64,000 nucleotides of DNA from Amycolatopsis circi (GCF_003385235.1 NZ_PQIA01000019.1:62001-126000); one strand, 5' to 3'; positions 26,443 through 35,022 are shown, counted from the stretch's first letter. The notes: generated by a model not told the origin, from the letters alone. Program-made: numbers and translations.

Positions 26443-27573
26443 TCAGGCCGGATCCGCCGCGGAGAGGGACTTTTCCAGCAGTCCCAGCAGTCTCGACAGT
26501 GCGGTCCGTTCCGCGCTGCCTGCTTGGCCGAGAAGTTCGTTCTCCCGGGGGAAATGCTCGCGCGCCACGCGGTCGACCAGTTCCCGGCCGGGTTCGGTCA
26601 GGCGGAGGTGGACGACCCGGCGGTCCTTGCCGTCTCGTTCGCGTACTACCAGACCTGCCTGCTCCAACCGGTCCGCGCGCAGGGTCACGCCGCTCGGGCT
26701 CGCCAGAGCGGACTCCGCGATCTCGCCCACGGTGCGCCGATACGGTGCGCCGGCCCGTCGCAGCTCGGTCAGGACGTCGAACGCCGCCATGGTGATCCCG
26801 TGTTCCTCCGCGATCCGGCTCACCGAAGCCCGGTACAGCGCTGAACACCGGTGCAGCCGGCCGAAAACGGCGAACGCGGACACGTCCGGCCCGGGGGGTC
26901 CGGTCCTCCGCTCGTCATGGATGTGATCGGCAGTGTCCGCCGCTGGCGGCTGCGCGCTGTCCAAGGCCGCGGACATCGCTTCGGCGAAATAGGGCGCGAA
27001 CGCCGCGCTGGGCACCGATCGGGCCGGCTCGTGCGCGAACAGGTACCGCTCCATGACTACGCCGAACAGCACGCTGCGGACAAGCGCGATCCGCTCTCGC
27101 GCGTCGGGCGCTTCCGTCAGCAGTTCGGCGAGCGGCTTGGTGACCTGTTCGTCGAGGATGGCACGCAATTGCTCGGCACTCGCTTCGCGGGAGACCGCCG
27201 AGCGGATCAGCGCGGCCCAGGGATGTTCGGCGGGGGTGCGATCCCAGCGTTCGAGGTAGGCCTCGGCCAGCGCGTGCGACAGGCGGGCCGGGCCGTCCGC
27301 GGCCGCCGCGACGATGTCGACGGTGATACCCGTGTTCCCGCCGACGATTTCGCGGAACAAGCCGTCCTTGGAGCCGAAGTACGCCATTACCGAGCCCGCC
27401 GTCACGCCGGCCTCGGCAGCGACCTCCCGGATCGACGTCCTCTCGTAGCCGCGCGCGGCGAAAAGCCGGCGCGCGGCGTCAAGCACCGCGCGCCGGTTGC
27501 CTTCCGGATCTTGGGGGCGACCGCGGCGACCCGCGGTCTCGGCCCGGGGCGGAGGGGCGTCATCGGCGCTCAT
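26443..27573 (-). CDS. TetR-MarR fusion transcriptional regulator
   Basis: A 376-residue protein combining two regulator families. Residues about 25-70 are a TetR helix-turn-helix (VLDAARRLFAARGYERTSIR, then AGVTAGSVMAYFGSKDGLF), followed by a TetR ligand domain to about 210. After a linker, residues about 228-376 form a MarR protein (SRIAEEHGITMAAFDVLTEL, VGEIAESALASPSGVTLRAD, LEQAGLVVRERDGKDRRVVH). Both DNA-binding units look intact. It diverges from the molybdenum hydroxylase operon at 27799, and a perfect inverted repeat sits in the shared intergenic region. It probably controls itself and that operon. ATG starts exist at 27573, 27582 and 27594. Confidence 0.85.
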   Translation of the reverse strand: MSADDAPPPRAETAGRRGRPQDPEGNRRAVLDAARRLFAARGYERTSIREVAAEAGVTAGSVMAYFGSKDGLFREIVGGNTGITVDIVAAAADGPARLSHALAEAYLERWDRTPAEHPWAALIRSAVSREASAEQLRAILDEQVTKPLAELLTEAPDARERIALVRSVLFGVVMERYLFAHEPARSVPSAAFAPYFAEAMSAALDSAQPPAADTADHIHDERRTGPPGPDVSAFAVFGRLHRCSALYRASVSRIAEEHGITMAAFDVLTELRRAGAPYRRTVGEIAESALASPSGVTLRADRLEQAGLVVRERDGKDRRVVHLRLTEPGRELVDRVAREHFPRENELLGQAGSAERTALSRLLGLLEKSLSAADPA

Positions 27574-27598
27574 GGCTGCCATCTTAATCAGCAAAGTT

Positions 27599-27612
27599 TG
27601 AACATCTGTTCA
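27599..27612 (-). promoter_or_regulatory. Inverted-repeat operator upstream of the TetR-MarR gene
   Basis: Perfect inverted repeat TGAACA-TC-TGTTCA about 25 bases before the start of the TetR-MarR gene and about 190 bases from the divergent CoxM-type gene. Its length and symmetry suit TetR-type dimer binding. The rest of the intergenic region is AT-rich near 27735-27780 (TGTAACTATCTTAGTACTCA), a likely promoter for the rightward operon, though no clean -35/-10 pair is evident. Confidence 0.5.
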
Positions 27613-27798
27613 TGATCGAGGACGAGCTTCCTAGCGGACGGGAATCGGCAATGATCCAGGTGTGGGCGGGTATTTCGGTGTATCGCGAGAGTGCTGGCCA
27701 TCCGGCTGCGCGAAGGAAATCCACCGGTAGTCCTTGCGTGTGTAAATCTTTGGTGTAACTATCTTAGTACTCAATGAAATCGACCGGAGAGGGTCAGC

Positions 27799-28665
27799 AT
27801 GAAACCGAGCCCCTTCGACTACGCCGCCCCAGCCACCGTGGCGGAGGCCGTGGCCCTGCTGGCAGACGGAGACCGCGAAGCCAAGGTGCTCGCCGGCGGC
27901 CAATCGCTAGTGCCCATGCTGTCCATGCGGCTGGCCAGGCCCGAGGTGCTGGTGGACATCACCCGGATCGCCGCTCTCGCCCGGTGCGCGGTCGGCGGCG
28001 AGGGGGAGTTGCGGATCGGTGCCGCGGTCCGTCAGTCGGCGGTCGCGGCCAACCCGGCCGTTCGTCGCGGCTGGCCGTTGCTCGCGGCTGCGATCGACCG
28101 CATCGGGCACCCGCAGATCCGCCATCGCGGAACGGTGTGCGGCAGTCTGGCCCACCACGATCCGGCCGCTGAACTCCCGGCCGCCGCCCTCGCGCTGGAC
28201 GCGCGGTTCGTGCTCGCCGGGCCGGCCGGGACCCGTACGGTTCCCGCGGCCGAATTCTTCGTCGCCACGTTTCAGACCGCACTCGCCGACGACGAATTGC
28301 TGACCGAGGTCGTCTTCCCCGCGCAGCCTCCCGAACGAGGCTGGGCGTTCGAGGAACTGGCGCGGCGGCACGGCGATTTCGCCACTGTCGGAGTTTGTGT
28401 CCTGCTCGACCGCAGTGCCGGTTCTGTCGCCGGCGCGCGGGTTGTGTTTTGCGGTGCCGGGCCGGTGCCTGTCCGGCTACCGCCTGCCGAAGCCGCCTTG
28501 ACCGGAACCGCGCTCGACGCCGATGTCCTGGCAGCGGCCGCGCGCGCCGTCCACAGCCAACTGGAACCGGCCGGGGACGTGCACGCGAGCGCTGAGTACC
28601 GCCGCGAGGCCGCCGCCCACCTGCTGACCCGCGCCGCGACCACTGCTTGGGAGCGCACCCGATGA
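27799..28665 (+). CDS. Molybdenum hydroxylase, FAD-binding medium subunit (CoxM-like)
   Basis: A 288-residue subunit that carries FAD and passes electrons from the iron-sulfur subunit to an acceptor. Family FAD motifs are AGGQSLVPMLSMR near residue 33 and the TxGGS-like RHRGTVCGSLAHHDPAAE near residue 112 (here TVCGS). The C-terminal CO-dehydrogenase flavoprotein domain follows. First gene of the operon, with GGAGAGGG before the ATG; its stop overlaps the next start (ATGA). Length is standard. Confidence 0.9.
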   Translation: MKPSPFDYAAPATVAEAVALLADGDREAKVLAGGQSLVPMLSMRLARPEVLVDITRIAALARCAVGGEGELRIGAAVRQSAVAANPAVRRGWPLLAAAIDRIGHPQIRHRGTVCGSLAHHDPAAELPAAALALDARFVLAGPAGTRTVPAAEFFVATFQTALADDELLTEVVFPAQPPERGWAFEELARRHGDFATVGVCVLLDRSAGSVAGARVVFCGAGPVPVRLPPAEAALTGTALDADVLAAAARAVHSQLEPAGDVHASAEYRREAAAHLLTRAATTAWERTR

Positions 28666-29186
28666 ACACACCTGCCAGCCCGCCGCTGCCCGAACCGTCC
28701 GCGTGGCACGCCGTCCGCCTGACCGTGAATGGAGAAGTCGTTGCCGCGCAAGTGGAATCCAGATTGCTGCTTTCCGATTTCCTGCGTGCTCGCCTAGGCC
28801 TGACCGGTACCCACACCGGCTGCGAACACGGGGTCTGCGGCTCGTGCACTGTCCTCGTCGACGGAGCACCAGTGCGCGCGTGCCTGACGTTTGCCGTGCA
28901 GTGCGAAGACGCGGACATCCGGACCGTCGAAAGCCTCGCACCGGGCGACGCGCCGCTCACGGCCGTGCAGCGCGCCTATCACGAATGCCACGGAATGCAG
29001 TGCGGTTACTGCACTCCCGGGCTCCTCATGACCACGACCGCACTCGCGTCGGCCGAGCGCCGGCCCACCGAAGCCGAGGTCGCCGACGCGCTCAGCGGGC
29101 ATCTGTGCCGATGCACCGGCTACCGCAACATCCGCCGCGCCGTCGCGCAGGCCCTCGACGCGCGATGGGGAGAGGAAACCGCCTGA
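28662..29186 (+). CDS. Molybdenum hydroxylase, 2Fe-2S small subunit (CoxS-like)
   Basis: A 174-residue subunit with two [2Fe-2S] clusters. The plant-ferredoxin-type site is CEHGVCGSC followed by a Cys in VRACLTF. The second, molybdenum-proximal site is MQCGYCTPG and HLCRCTGYRNI. The first 20 residues are a short extra tail. It overlaps both neighbours (ATGA upstream, TGATG downstream), so the three subunits are translated in a fixed order, medium-small-large. Confidence 0.93.
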   Translation: MNTPASPPLPEPSAWHAVRLTVNGEVVAAQVESRLLLSDFLRARLGLTGTHTGCEHGVCGSCTVLVDGAPVRACLTFAVQCEDADIRTVESLAPGDAPLTAVQRAYHECHGMQCGYCTPGLLMTTTALASAERRPTEAEVADALSGHLCRCTGYRNIRRAVAQALDARWGEETA

Positions 29187-31525
29187 TGACGGGAAAATCC
29201 GGCTGGATCGGCCGCCCGATGGCTCGCGTGGAGGACGATCGGTTGCTGCGCGGGCAAGGCCGATACGTCGACGATCTAGCCCTTCCGAATGCGTTGGAGG
29301 CGGCGTTCCTCCGCAGCCCCGAAGCACACGCGCGCCTGGTTTCCGTCGACGTGTCGGCGGCGCTCGCGGCACCCGGCGTCACCGCCGTCTGGACCGGTGA
29401 GGACCTGGCGGGACTCGCCCCCTTGCTCAACCGCGAGGAATTGCGCGTCCCGGCCGGTCTCGCGGAGACCGTCGATCCGACGGTGCGGATAACGCCGATG
29501 CCGCTGCTCGCCCGGGAGAAGGTCGCCTACGTAGGCCAGCCGGTCGCCGTTGTCTTCGCCGAAAACCGCTACCTTGCCGAGGACGCGCTCGAGTTGATCG
29601 ACGTGCGGTACGCGTCGCTGCCGGTGGTGGTCGACCCGGAAGAGGCGCTGAAGCCCGAGGCTCCGTTGATCCACGAAGACCTTCCGGACAACACCGCGGT
29701 AGCTGTGACCGCCCGCGTCGGCGAACCGGACGCCGCATTTCGCGACGCCCACACGGTGATCAGCGAGGAATTCCAAGCTCACCGGTACGTCGCCTCTCCG
29801 ATCGAAACCCGTGCTGTCGCCGCGGACGTGGATCCGTATCGCGGTGAGCTGACTGTCTGGTCAGGAACCCAGACGCCGCACCGGCTTCGCGATTCGATCG
29901 CGCTCACGCTCGGGCTTGACGCCGAGGCCGTGCGGGTGCTCGCCGTCGACGTCGGCGGCGGGTTCGGACAGAAAGGGATCCTGTACGTCGAAGAACTGAT
30001 CGTCCCGCACGCCGCGCGCTGCCTCGGCAGGCCGGTGCGCTGGCGCGAGGACCGCACCGAGAACCTCACCGCCTCGTCGCACGCCCGCGAGCAGATCCAT
30101 CGCATCGAGCTGGCGGCCGACGCCGACGGACGGCTCCTCGGCGTGCGCGACCGGATCACGGTCAACTTCGGCGCGTACAACATGACTGGCCTCGTGGTGC
30201 CCTACAACTCGCTGTGCCACCTGCTCGGCCCGTATCGCGTGCCGAACGTCGAGATCGACGTGGCCGGGGTGCTCACGAACACGACGTTCTCGACTCCGTA
30301 CCGCGGCGCGGGGCGGCCCGAAGCGGTGTTCGCGATGGAACGCGCGATGGACCGGCTCGCCGCCGCCCTCGGCCTCGAACCCGTGGAGCTGCGCGCGCGG
30401 AACCTGGTGCGGCCCGGCGAAATGCCGTACCGGACCGGGCTGGTCGACCGGTCCGGCCGCCCGCAGGTCTACGACTCCGGGGACTTTCCGGAGCTGCTCC
30501 GCCGCGCGGTGGCGAAGATCGATCTTCCCTCGGTCCGGGCCCGGCAGGAATCTGGCACGGCGGAAGGGAAACGCGTCGGCGTCGGGTTCGCGCTCTACAT
30601 CGAGGCCACCGGCCTCGGCCCGTTCGAGACCGCCCGGATCGACCTCGCGCCCAGCGGCCGGGTCAAGCTGGCGATCGGCACCCCGTCGCAGGGCCAGGGC
30701 CACCGCACGGCGATGGCGCAGATCGCCGCGGACGCGCTCGGAGTGTCGCCGCTGCAGATCGACGTCGTCGGCGGCGACACCGCGGCCACGTCCTTCGGGG
30801 TCGGCACCATCGCCAGCCGTGCGCTGGTCAACGCGGGCAACGCGACACACCGGGCCGGACGGCTCGTGCGGGAGAAGGCGCTCGCCGCCGCGGCCCGCAG
30901 GCTCGAGGTGGCCGCGGCCGATCTCGACCTTGCCGACGGGGTGTTCACCGTACGCGGGGTTCGGACCGGACCGTCGCTGACTCTCGCGGAACTGGTCGCG
31001 GGCGCTCCGCTGTCCGACGACGGTCCCGGTGCCGAGCTGTCCGAAACCGTGCACTTCCGCCCGCCGGGGTTCGCGGTGTCCAGCGGGGCGCACGCGGCGG
31101 TCGTCGAGGTCGACGAGCGCACCGGCGAGGTGGACATCCGAAAGTACGTCGTCGTGCACGACGCGGGTGTCATCGTGAACCCGCTGATCGCCGAGGGCCA
31201 GGTGACCGGCGGGATCGCGCAGGGCATCGCGGGCGCGCTCTACGAGGAGATGATCTACGGGCCGGATGGCCAGCCGCGCACCGCCACGTACCTGGACTAC
31301 CTCGTCCCGACGTCGTCCGAGATCCCGGATCTCGACCTCGACGACCTGCACACCCCGAGCCCGATGAACGACCTCGGCGTCAAGGGACTCGGCGAGGGCG
31401 GCGCGATCGCGCCCCAAGCGGTCCTCGCGAACGCGCTCGAGGACGCCCTGCGCCCGCACGGCGTGGTGGTCCGCCGCGGCCCGCTCTCGCCGAGCCGGGT
31501 GCGCGACCTGCTGCGGACCGTCTGA
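29186..31525 (+). CDS. Molybdenum hydroxylase, large catalytic subunit (CoxL-like, form II)
   Basis: A 779-residue subunit that binds molybdopterin cytosine dinucleotide. Visible sites: VDVGGGFGQKG, the active-site loop TPYRGAGRPEA, IGTPSQGQGH, and the catalytic Glu in KGLGEGGAI near the C-terminus. The loop is the form II type (YRGAGR), not the form I AYxCSFR loop of true CO dehydrogenases, so CO is unlikely to be the main substrate; aldehydes, purines and N-heterocycles are typical for relatives. No cofactor-insertion genes (coxD, coxE, coxF types) are nearby. Substrate unknown. Confidence 0.92.
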   Translation: MTGKSGWIGRPMARVEDDRLLRGQGRYVDDLALPNALEAAFLRSPEAHARLVSVDVSAALAAPGVTAVWTGEDLAGLAPLLNREELRVPAGLAETVDPTVRITPMPLLAREKVAYVGQPVAVVFAENRYLAEDALELIDVRYASLPVVVDPEEALKPEAPLIHEDLPDNTAVAVTARVGEPDAAFRDAHTVISEEFQAHRYVASPIETRAVAADVDPYRGELTVWSGTQTPHRLRDSIALTLGLDAEAVRVLAVDVGGGFGQKGILYVEELIVPHAARCLGRPVRWREDRTENLTASSHAREQIHRIELAADADGRLLGVRDRITVNFGAYNMTGLVVPYNSLCHLLGPYRVPNVEIDVAGVLTNTTFSTPYRGAGRPEAVFAMERAMDRLAAALGLEPVELRARNLVRPGEMPYRTGLVDRSGRPQVYDSGDFPELLRRAVAKIDLPSVRARQESGTAEGKRVGVGFALYIEATGLGPFETARIDLAPSGRVKLAIGTPSQGQGHRTAMAQIAADALGVSPLQIDVVGGDTAATSFGVGTIASRALVNAGNATHRAGRLVREKALAAAARRLEVAAADLDLADGVFTVRGVRTGPSLTLAELVAGAPLSDDGPGAELSETVHFRPPGFAVSSGAHAAVVEVDERTGEVDIRKYVVVHDAGVIVNPLIAEGQVTGGIAQGIAGALYEEMIYGPDGQPRTATYLDYLVPTSSEIPDLDLDDLHTPSPMNDLGVKGLGEGGAIAPQAVLANALEDALRPHGVVVRRGPLSPSRVRDLLRTV

Positions 31526-31554
31526 ATCCGCACTCACGAAACGGAAAGAACGCG

Positions 31555-32130
31555 ATGCACCTCGACCATTCTTTCACTGTTCCCGCCGCCCCGGCCGCCG
31601 CCTGGCGGCTGTTCCTCGACCTCGAGCGGGTCGTGCCGTGTCTGCCCGGCGCGGTCCTCGACCGGCTGGACGGGGAGTCGTTCTCCGGACGGGTCAAAGT
31701 CAAGGTCGGCGCGGTGCAGATGAGCTATCAGGGCTCTGGCACCGTCAAACGCGACGAGGCCGCTCGGCAGATGGTGCTCGACCTCGAGGGCCGTGAAAGC
31801 CGCGGTACGGGCACCGCCTCCGCGACGGTCACCGCCGTGCTGGCCGCCGATCCGGCCGGGACCTTGGTGCGGGTGCGCACTGAACTTGCTCTCACCGGCC
31901 GTCCCGCGCAGTTCGGCCGCGGGATCCTCGCCGAGGTGAGCGATCGGATCGTCCAGCAGTTCACCGCCCGGCTCGCGGAAGCCCTGAACGACCCGGTTTC
32001 TTCCCCGGCCGAGCCGGAAGCCGTCGACCTCGGGGCCGCGGTGGCGCCGGTGCTGCTGAAGAAGGCTGCCTTGCCCGCACTGGCGGTCGTGGCCGTGGCG
32101 ATTTTGGTTCGCCTGTTGCGCCGTCGATAG
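31555..32130 (+). CDS. CoxG-type SRPBCC protein with C-terminal membrane anchor
   Basis: A 191-residue protein of the carbon monoxide dehydrogenase subunit G family. Residues 1 to about 145 form the SRPBCC fold (HSFTVPAAPAAAWRLFLDLE, then VPCLPGAVLDRL and FSGRVKVKVG). Residues about 170-187 are a hydrophobic helix (LPALAVVAVAILV) closed by RLLRRR, an inside-facing anchor. CoxG tethers the dehydrogenase to the membrane. Last gene of the operon, 29 bases behind the large subunit, with GGAAAG before the ATG and a strong terminator after it. Confidence 0.88.
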   Translation: MHLDHSFTVPAAPAAAWRLFLDLERVVPCLPGAVLDRLDGESFSGRVKVKVGAVQMSYQGSGTVKRDEAARQMVLDLEGRESRGTGTASATVTAVLAADPAGTLVRVRTELALTGRPAQFGRGILAEVSDRIVQQFTARLAEALNDPVSSPAEPEAVDLGAAVAPVLLKKAALPALAVVAVAILVRLLRRR

Positions 32131-32144
32131 CTGCCGGTGCGGAG

Positions 32145-32174
32145 AAGGGCCCGGCAAACTCCTGCCGGGCCCTT
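32145..32174. terminator. Bidirectional terminator between convergent genes
   Basis: Perfect 12-base-pair stem AAGGGCCCGGCA / TGCCGGGCCCTT with a six-base loop (AACTCC), lying 14 bases past the CoxG stop and 14 bases past the stop of the convergent gene at 32189. No long T run on either side, as is common in actinobacteria. Confidence 0.85.
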
Positions 32175-32188
32175 ATGCCGGGAACTGG

Positions 32189-32812
32189 TCAGAAGCCGTC
32201 GCAGGTGGCGGTCGCGAAGTTGCCCGACGCCTTTGCCGTCTTGGCTTCCTTGCCGTCCACGACGACCTTGCAGGTCACGTCTCCGCCGTCGGCGCCGGTG
32301 GTCACCGACAGGCTGCCGCCCTTGACCAGGCCCTTCGTGGTGATGTCTTTCGACCACGGCAGGGTCTGCGGTTGATCCTGGCTGGCGGAAGCGTTGCCGT
32401 CGCCGATTGTGGTGTAGGTGATCGAGGCTTCCTTCGCGGTGCCGGTGACCTCGTAGTGGACCGTCACCGAGCGGTTCGCCTCGGTGTTGACCTCGTTGAC
32501 CACCTTGGCGGCCGTCACGGTCCAGACGATGCAGATCGCCAGGCCGATCACCGAAAGCACCAGGCCGGCGATCGAGAGGCCCTTGTTCGTGGCCTTTCCG
32601 GACCGCGTCCGGGCGAAGCCGAGTGCCGAGAAGATGATCCCGAGGATCACCAGCGGCCACGCGACGAGCCCGATGACCGGGATGAACGAGAAAATCAGGC
32701 CGACCAGACCGAGCACGAACCCGGCAGTGCCGAGGCCGTTCTTCGGCGGGACCTGGTGGACCGGAGGGGCCGCCTGGGGTGCGGGCGGCGGAGGATAGTC
32801 AGGGGCGGACAT
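32189..32812 (-). CDS. DUF4190-type membrane protein with MmpS-like extracellular domain
   Basis: A 207-residue protein. A Pro-rich cytoplasmic start (SAPDYPPPPAPQAAPPVHQV) leads into two close membrane helices with a Gly/Ala turn (FVLGLVGLIFSFIPVIGLV and GLVLSVIGLAICIVWTVTA), the DUF4190 arrangement. The extracellular part (about 105-207) is beta-rich (VTVHYEVTGTAKEASITYTT) and has two Cys residues (TCKVVVDG, ATCDGF) that may form a disulfide, like MmpS-type domains. AAAGG lies 8 bases before the ATG at 32812. It stands alone between terminators. Function unknown. Confidence 0.8.
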   Translation of the reverse strand: MSAPDYPPPPAPQAAPPVHQVPPKNGLGTAGFVLGLVGLIFSFIPVIGLVAWPLVILGIIFSALGFARTRSGKATNKGLSIAGLVLSVIGLAICIVWTVTAAKVVNEVNTEANRSVTVHYEVTGTAKEASITYTTIGDGNASASQDQPQTLPWSKDITTKGLVKGGSLSVTTGADGGDVTCKVVVDGKEAKTAKASGNFATATCDGF

Positions 32813-32884
32813 GCGAACCTTTCGTGGTCGACCGTGCACAAACAGGTCGCATTAGCCGCCACGGGTGTTACTACATTTCTGGTA

Positions 32885-33454
32885 TCAGTTCGGGCGCGGC
32901 TCCACGTGCACTCGCTCGCCCTGCAGTCCGAAGAGGATCAGCAGCTCGACCGCGCCGCCGTCGGCTGAGCCGAGCCAGTGCGGTTCCGTCGTGTCGAACT
33001 CGGCTGCCTCGCCGGGCGGGACCGTCAGGTCCTTCGCGCCGACGATCAACCGAAGGTGCCCATTGAGGACGTACAGCCATTCGTAGCCGCTGTGGGTTTT
33101 CAGTGCGGGTTCCGCGGAGCTGCCGGGGATCAGCATTTTGTACGCGTGCACCCCGCCCGGTCGCCGGGTGAGCGGCACGTAGGTCATTCCGTGCTGGTGG
33201 ATCGGGCGCAGGTGGACGCGCGGGTCGCCGGCCCGGGGCGCGCCGACCAGGTCGTCGATCGGCACGTCGTAGGCGCGCGAGAGCGGCAGCAGCAGTTCCA
33301 GGTTCGCCCGGCGCTGGCCGTTTTCCAGGCGGGACAGGGTGCTTTCCGAGATGCCGGTCTCCGCCGACAGGTCGGCCAGGGTGATGCCGCGCCGGCTACG
33401 CAGGGTTCGCAGCCTCGGGCCGACCGCGTCCAGGACTTCGTCGATCTCGCGCAT
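32885..33454 (-). CDS. XRE-cupin transcriptional regulator
   Basis: A 189-residue regulator. HTH at residues about 10-65 (LRTLRSRRGITLADLSAETG, then ISESTLSRLENG), then a cupin domain from about 100 to the end (THSGYEWLYVLNGHLRLIVG, DTTEPHWLG). The cupin probably senses a small ligand. The ATG at 33454 is chosen because the longer frame would begin inside the hairpin at 33469-33514. It lies downstream of the MHS transporter, with that hairpin between them. It could regulate the iac cluster, but no site shows this. Confidence 0.88.
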   Translation of the reverse strand: MREIDEVLDAVGPRLRTLRSRRGITLADLSAETGISESTLSRLENGQRRANLELLLPLSRAYDVPIDDLVGAPRAGDPRVHLRPIHQHGMTYVPLTRRPGGVHAYKMLIPGSSAEPALKTHSGYEWLYVLNGHLRLIVGAKDLTVPPGEAAEFDTTEPHWLGSADGGAVELLILFGLQGERVHVEPRPN

Positions 33455-33468
33455 GGTGCCTAGTCTTA

Positions 33469-33514
33469 CTCGTGAGTGGCTATGCCGGTTAGAACCGGCA
33501 TAGCCACTCACGAG
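33469..33514 (-). terminator. Long hairpin, terminator behind the transporter gene
   Basis: Perfect 22-base arms (33469-33490 and 33493-33514) around a two-base loop, based on CTCGTGAGTGGC...GCCACTCACGAG. It begins two bases past the stop of the transporter gene and ends 15 bases before the XRE-cupin start. It probably ends transcription of the leftward iac unit. Confidence 0.75.
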
Positions 33515-33515
33515 A

Positions 33516-34841
33516 TCAGCTGACCAGTTCGGGAGCCGGTTTCGCGGCGCGGCGCGCGGGGGCGGTTTCCGGGAGGATCAGCAGGCAGACCAGGCTCAGC
33601 ACGAGCAGCGCGGCCAGGTAGTAGCCGACCGCGAGGGCGTCGCCGGTCGCGGCCACGATCCGGTTGGCGATCATCGGCGACAGGCCGCCGCCCAGCACCG
33701 CGCCGACGTGGTAGCCCACGCCGAGGCCGGACTGGCGCTGCTCGCGCGGGAACAGTTCGGCGAACCAGGTGTACATCGGTCCGAAAAGGATTCCGGTGGC
33801 GGTGAAACCCAGCAGCAGCGCGAGGAACACTGAGCTGACCGTGCCGGCCGACGCGATCGGGAACATCACCAGTGCGGCGGCGATCGACAGGACCGAGCCG
33901 GTCAGCATCACGGGTTTGCGGCCGATCCGGTCGGACAGCCAGGCGGATCCGACGTTCGCGGCGGCGTGGCACAGCAGGGTGATCGTCGAAACGGCGACGA
34001 TCGGGCCGCGCGGGAGGCCGAGACCTTCCGGGGCGGCGGCGGTCGCGTAGGACAGCATGAACGTGACCAGCGCGAAAGTGCAGGCGGTGAGGCCGAGGTT
34101 CGCGCCGGCGATCAGCAGCAGCCGTCGCCAATTCGAGCGGAGGACGTCGGCGAGCGGCTTTTTCGCCCGCGTTTCGGCGGCGGCCATTTTCTCGAATTCC
34201 GGGCTTTCCGAAACGCCGCGGCGGATCCAGATGCCAATCGCCAGCACGATGCCGCCGGCGAGGAACGGAAGACGCCAGCCCCAGCTCATGATGTCGTCGT
34301 TCGGCAGCAGGAGGACCAGCGCGAAAGCCAGGTTCGCCAGCACGACGCCGATCGGCGAGCCGAGCGCGACGAAGGAACCGTAGAGGCCACGCCGTTTTTC
34401 CGGAGCGTGTTCAACGGCGAACACCGCAGCGCCGGCGCTTTCCCCGCCGCGAGCGGCACCGTGCAGCAGGCGCAGTCCGACCAGCAGCAGCGGAGCGGCG
34501 ATGCCGATCACCGCGTACGGCGGGAGAACGCCCATGCCCAGCGTCGCGAAACCCATCAACAGAAACGCGGCGTACAGGGCGGTGCGGCGGCCGCGGCGGT
34601 CGCCGATCCATCCGAAAAGAGCCGCGCCGAGCGGGGCCATCACGAAACCGATGGCGAAGGTCGCGAGGCTCATGAAGGTGCCGAACCAGGCGTTGCCGGT
34701 TTTGAAGAACACCGACCCGAACACCAGTGCCGCCGCGGTGCCGTAGATCGAGAAGTCGTACATTTCCAGGGAAGTGCCGACGCCGGCGGCGAATCCGAGC
34801 CGCAGCACGCCGGGAGAGTGCGCTTCGTCGCGCTTGGCCAT
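33516..34841 (-). CDS. MFS transporter, metabolite:H+ symporter (MHS) type
   Basis: A 441-residue transporter with twelve hydrophobic segments. MHS features: an early EMYDFSIYG, the loop 2-3 motif GWIGDRRGRRTALY, and the loop 8-9 counterpart SDRIGRKPVMLTGS. Relatives carry aromatic and organic acids such as shikimate, proline/betaine or benzoate-like compounds. Its position behind iacA-F makes uptake of indole-3-acetate or a related acid likely (inference). AAAGG precedes the ATG at 34841; the earlier start at 34907 is less likely. The 181-base gap to iacF contains a terminator-like stem and an AT-rich inverted repeat, so it may have its own promoter. Confidence 0.87.
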   Translation of the reverse strand: MAKRDEAHSPGVLRLGFAAGVGTSLEMYDFSIYGTAAALVFGSVFFKTGNAWFGTFMSLATFAIGFVMAPLGAALFGWIGDRRGRRTALYAAFLLMGFATLGMGVLPPYAVIGIAAPLLLVGLRLLHGAARGGESAGAAVFAVEHAPEKRRGLYGSFVALGSPIGVVLANLAFALVLLLPNDDIMSWGWRLPFLAGGIVLAIGIWIRRGVSESPEFEKMAAAETRAKKPLADVLRSNWRRLLLIAGANLGLTACTFALVTFMLSYATAAAPEGLGLPRGPIVAVSTITLLCHAAANVGSAWLSDRIGRKPVMLTGSVLSIAAALVMFPIASAGTVSSVFLALLLGFTATGILFGPMYTWFAELFPREQRQSGLGVGYHVGAVLGGGLSPMIANRIVAATGDALAVGYYLAALLVLSLVCLLILPETAPARRAAKPAPELVS

Positions 34842-34954
34842 AGCAGGCCTTTCGTCGTCTCGCGCGAGAATGCGCGGAGTGTCCGGTGGTGGGGAAACGG
34901 TGGACACAGCTTAGGGAAAACGTGACGAAGGAGGCAAAGTCCGATTTGCGGCGG

Positions 34955-34977
34955 ATTGATAAATAAAATCTATCAAT
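34955..34977 (-). promoter_or_regulatory. AT-rich inverted repeat upstream of the transporter gene
   Basis: ATTGATA (34955-34961) and TATCAAT (34971-34977), perfect 7-base arms with a 9-base spacer, in a roughly 35-base AT-rich patch that contrasts with the GC-rich surroundings. It lies about 115 bases before the transporter start and could be an operator or promoter element. Confidence 0.45.
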
Positions 34978-34987
34978 TAATAGACAA

Positions 34988-35018
34988 GACGGCCGGAATC
35001 ACGAGGATCCCGGCCGTC
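34988..35018 (-). terminator. Terminator behind iacF
   Basis: GACGGCCGG (34988-34996) and CCGGCCGTC (35010-35018) form a 9-base-pair stem that can extend with one mismatch. On the minus strand the stem is followed by T-rich sequence, as in an intrinsic terminator. It starts 4 bases past the iacF stop. Confidence 0.65.
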
Positions 35019-35022
35019 CGAG

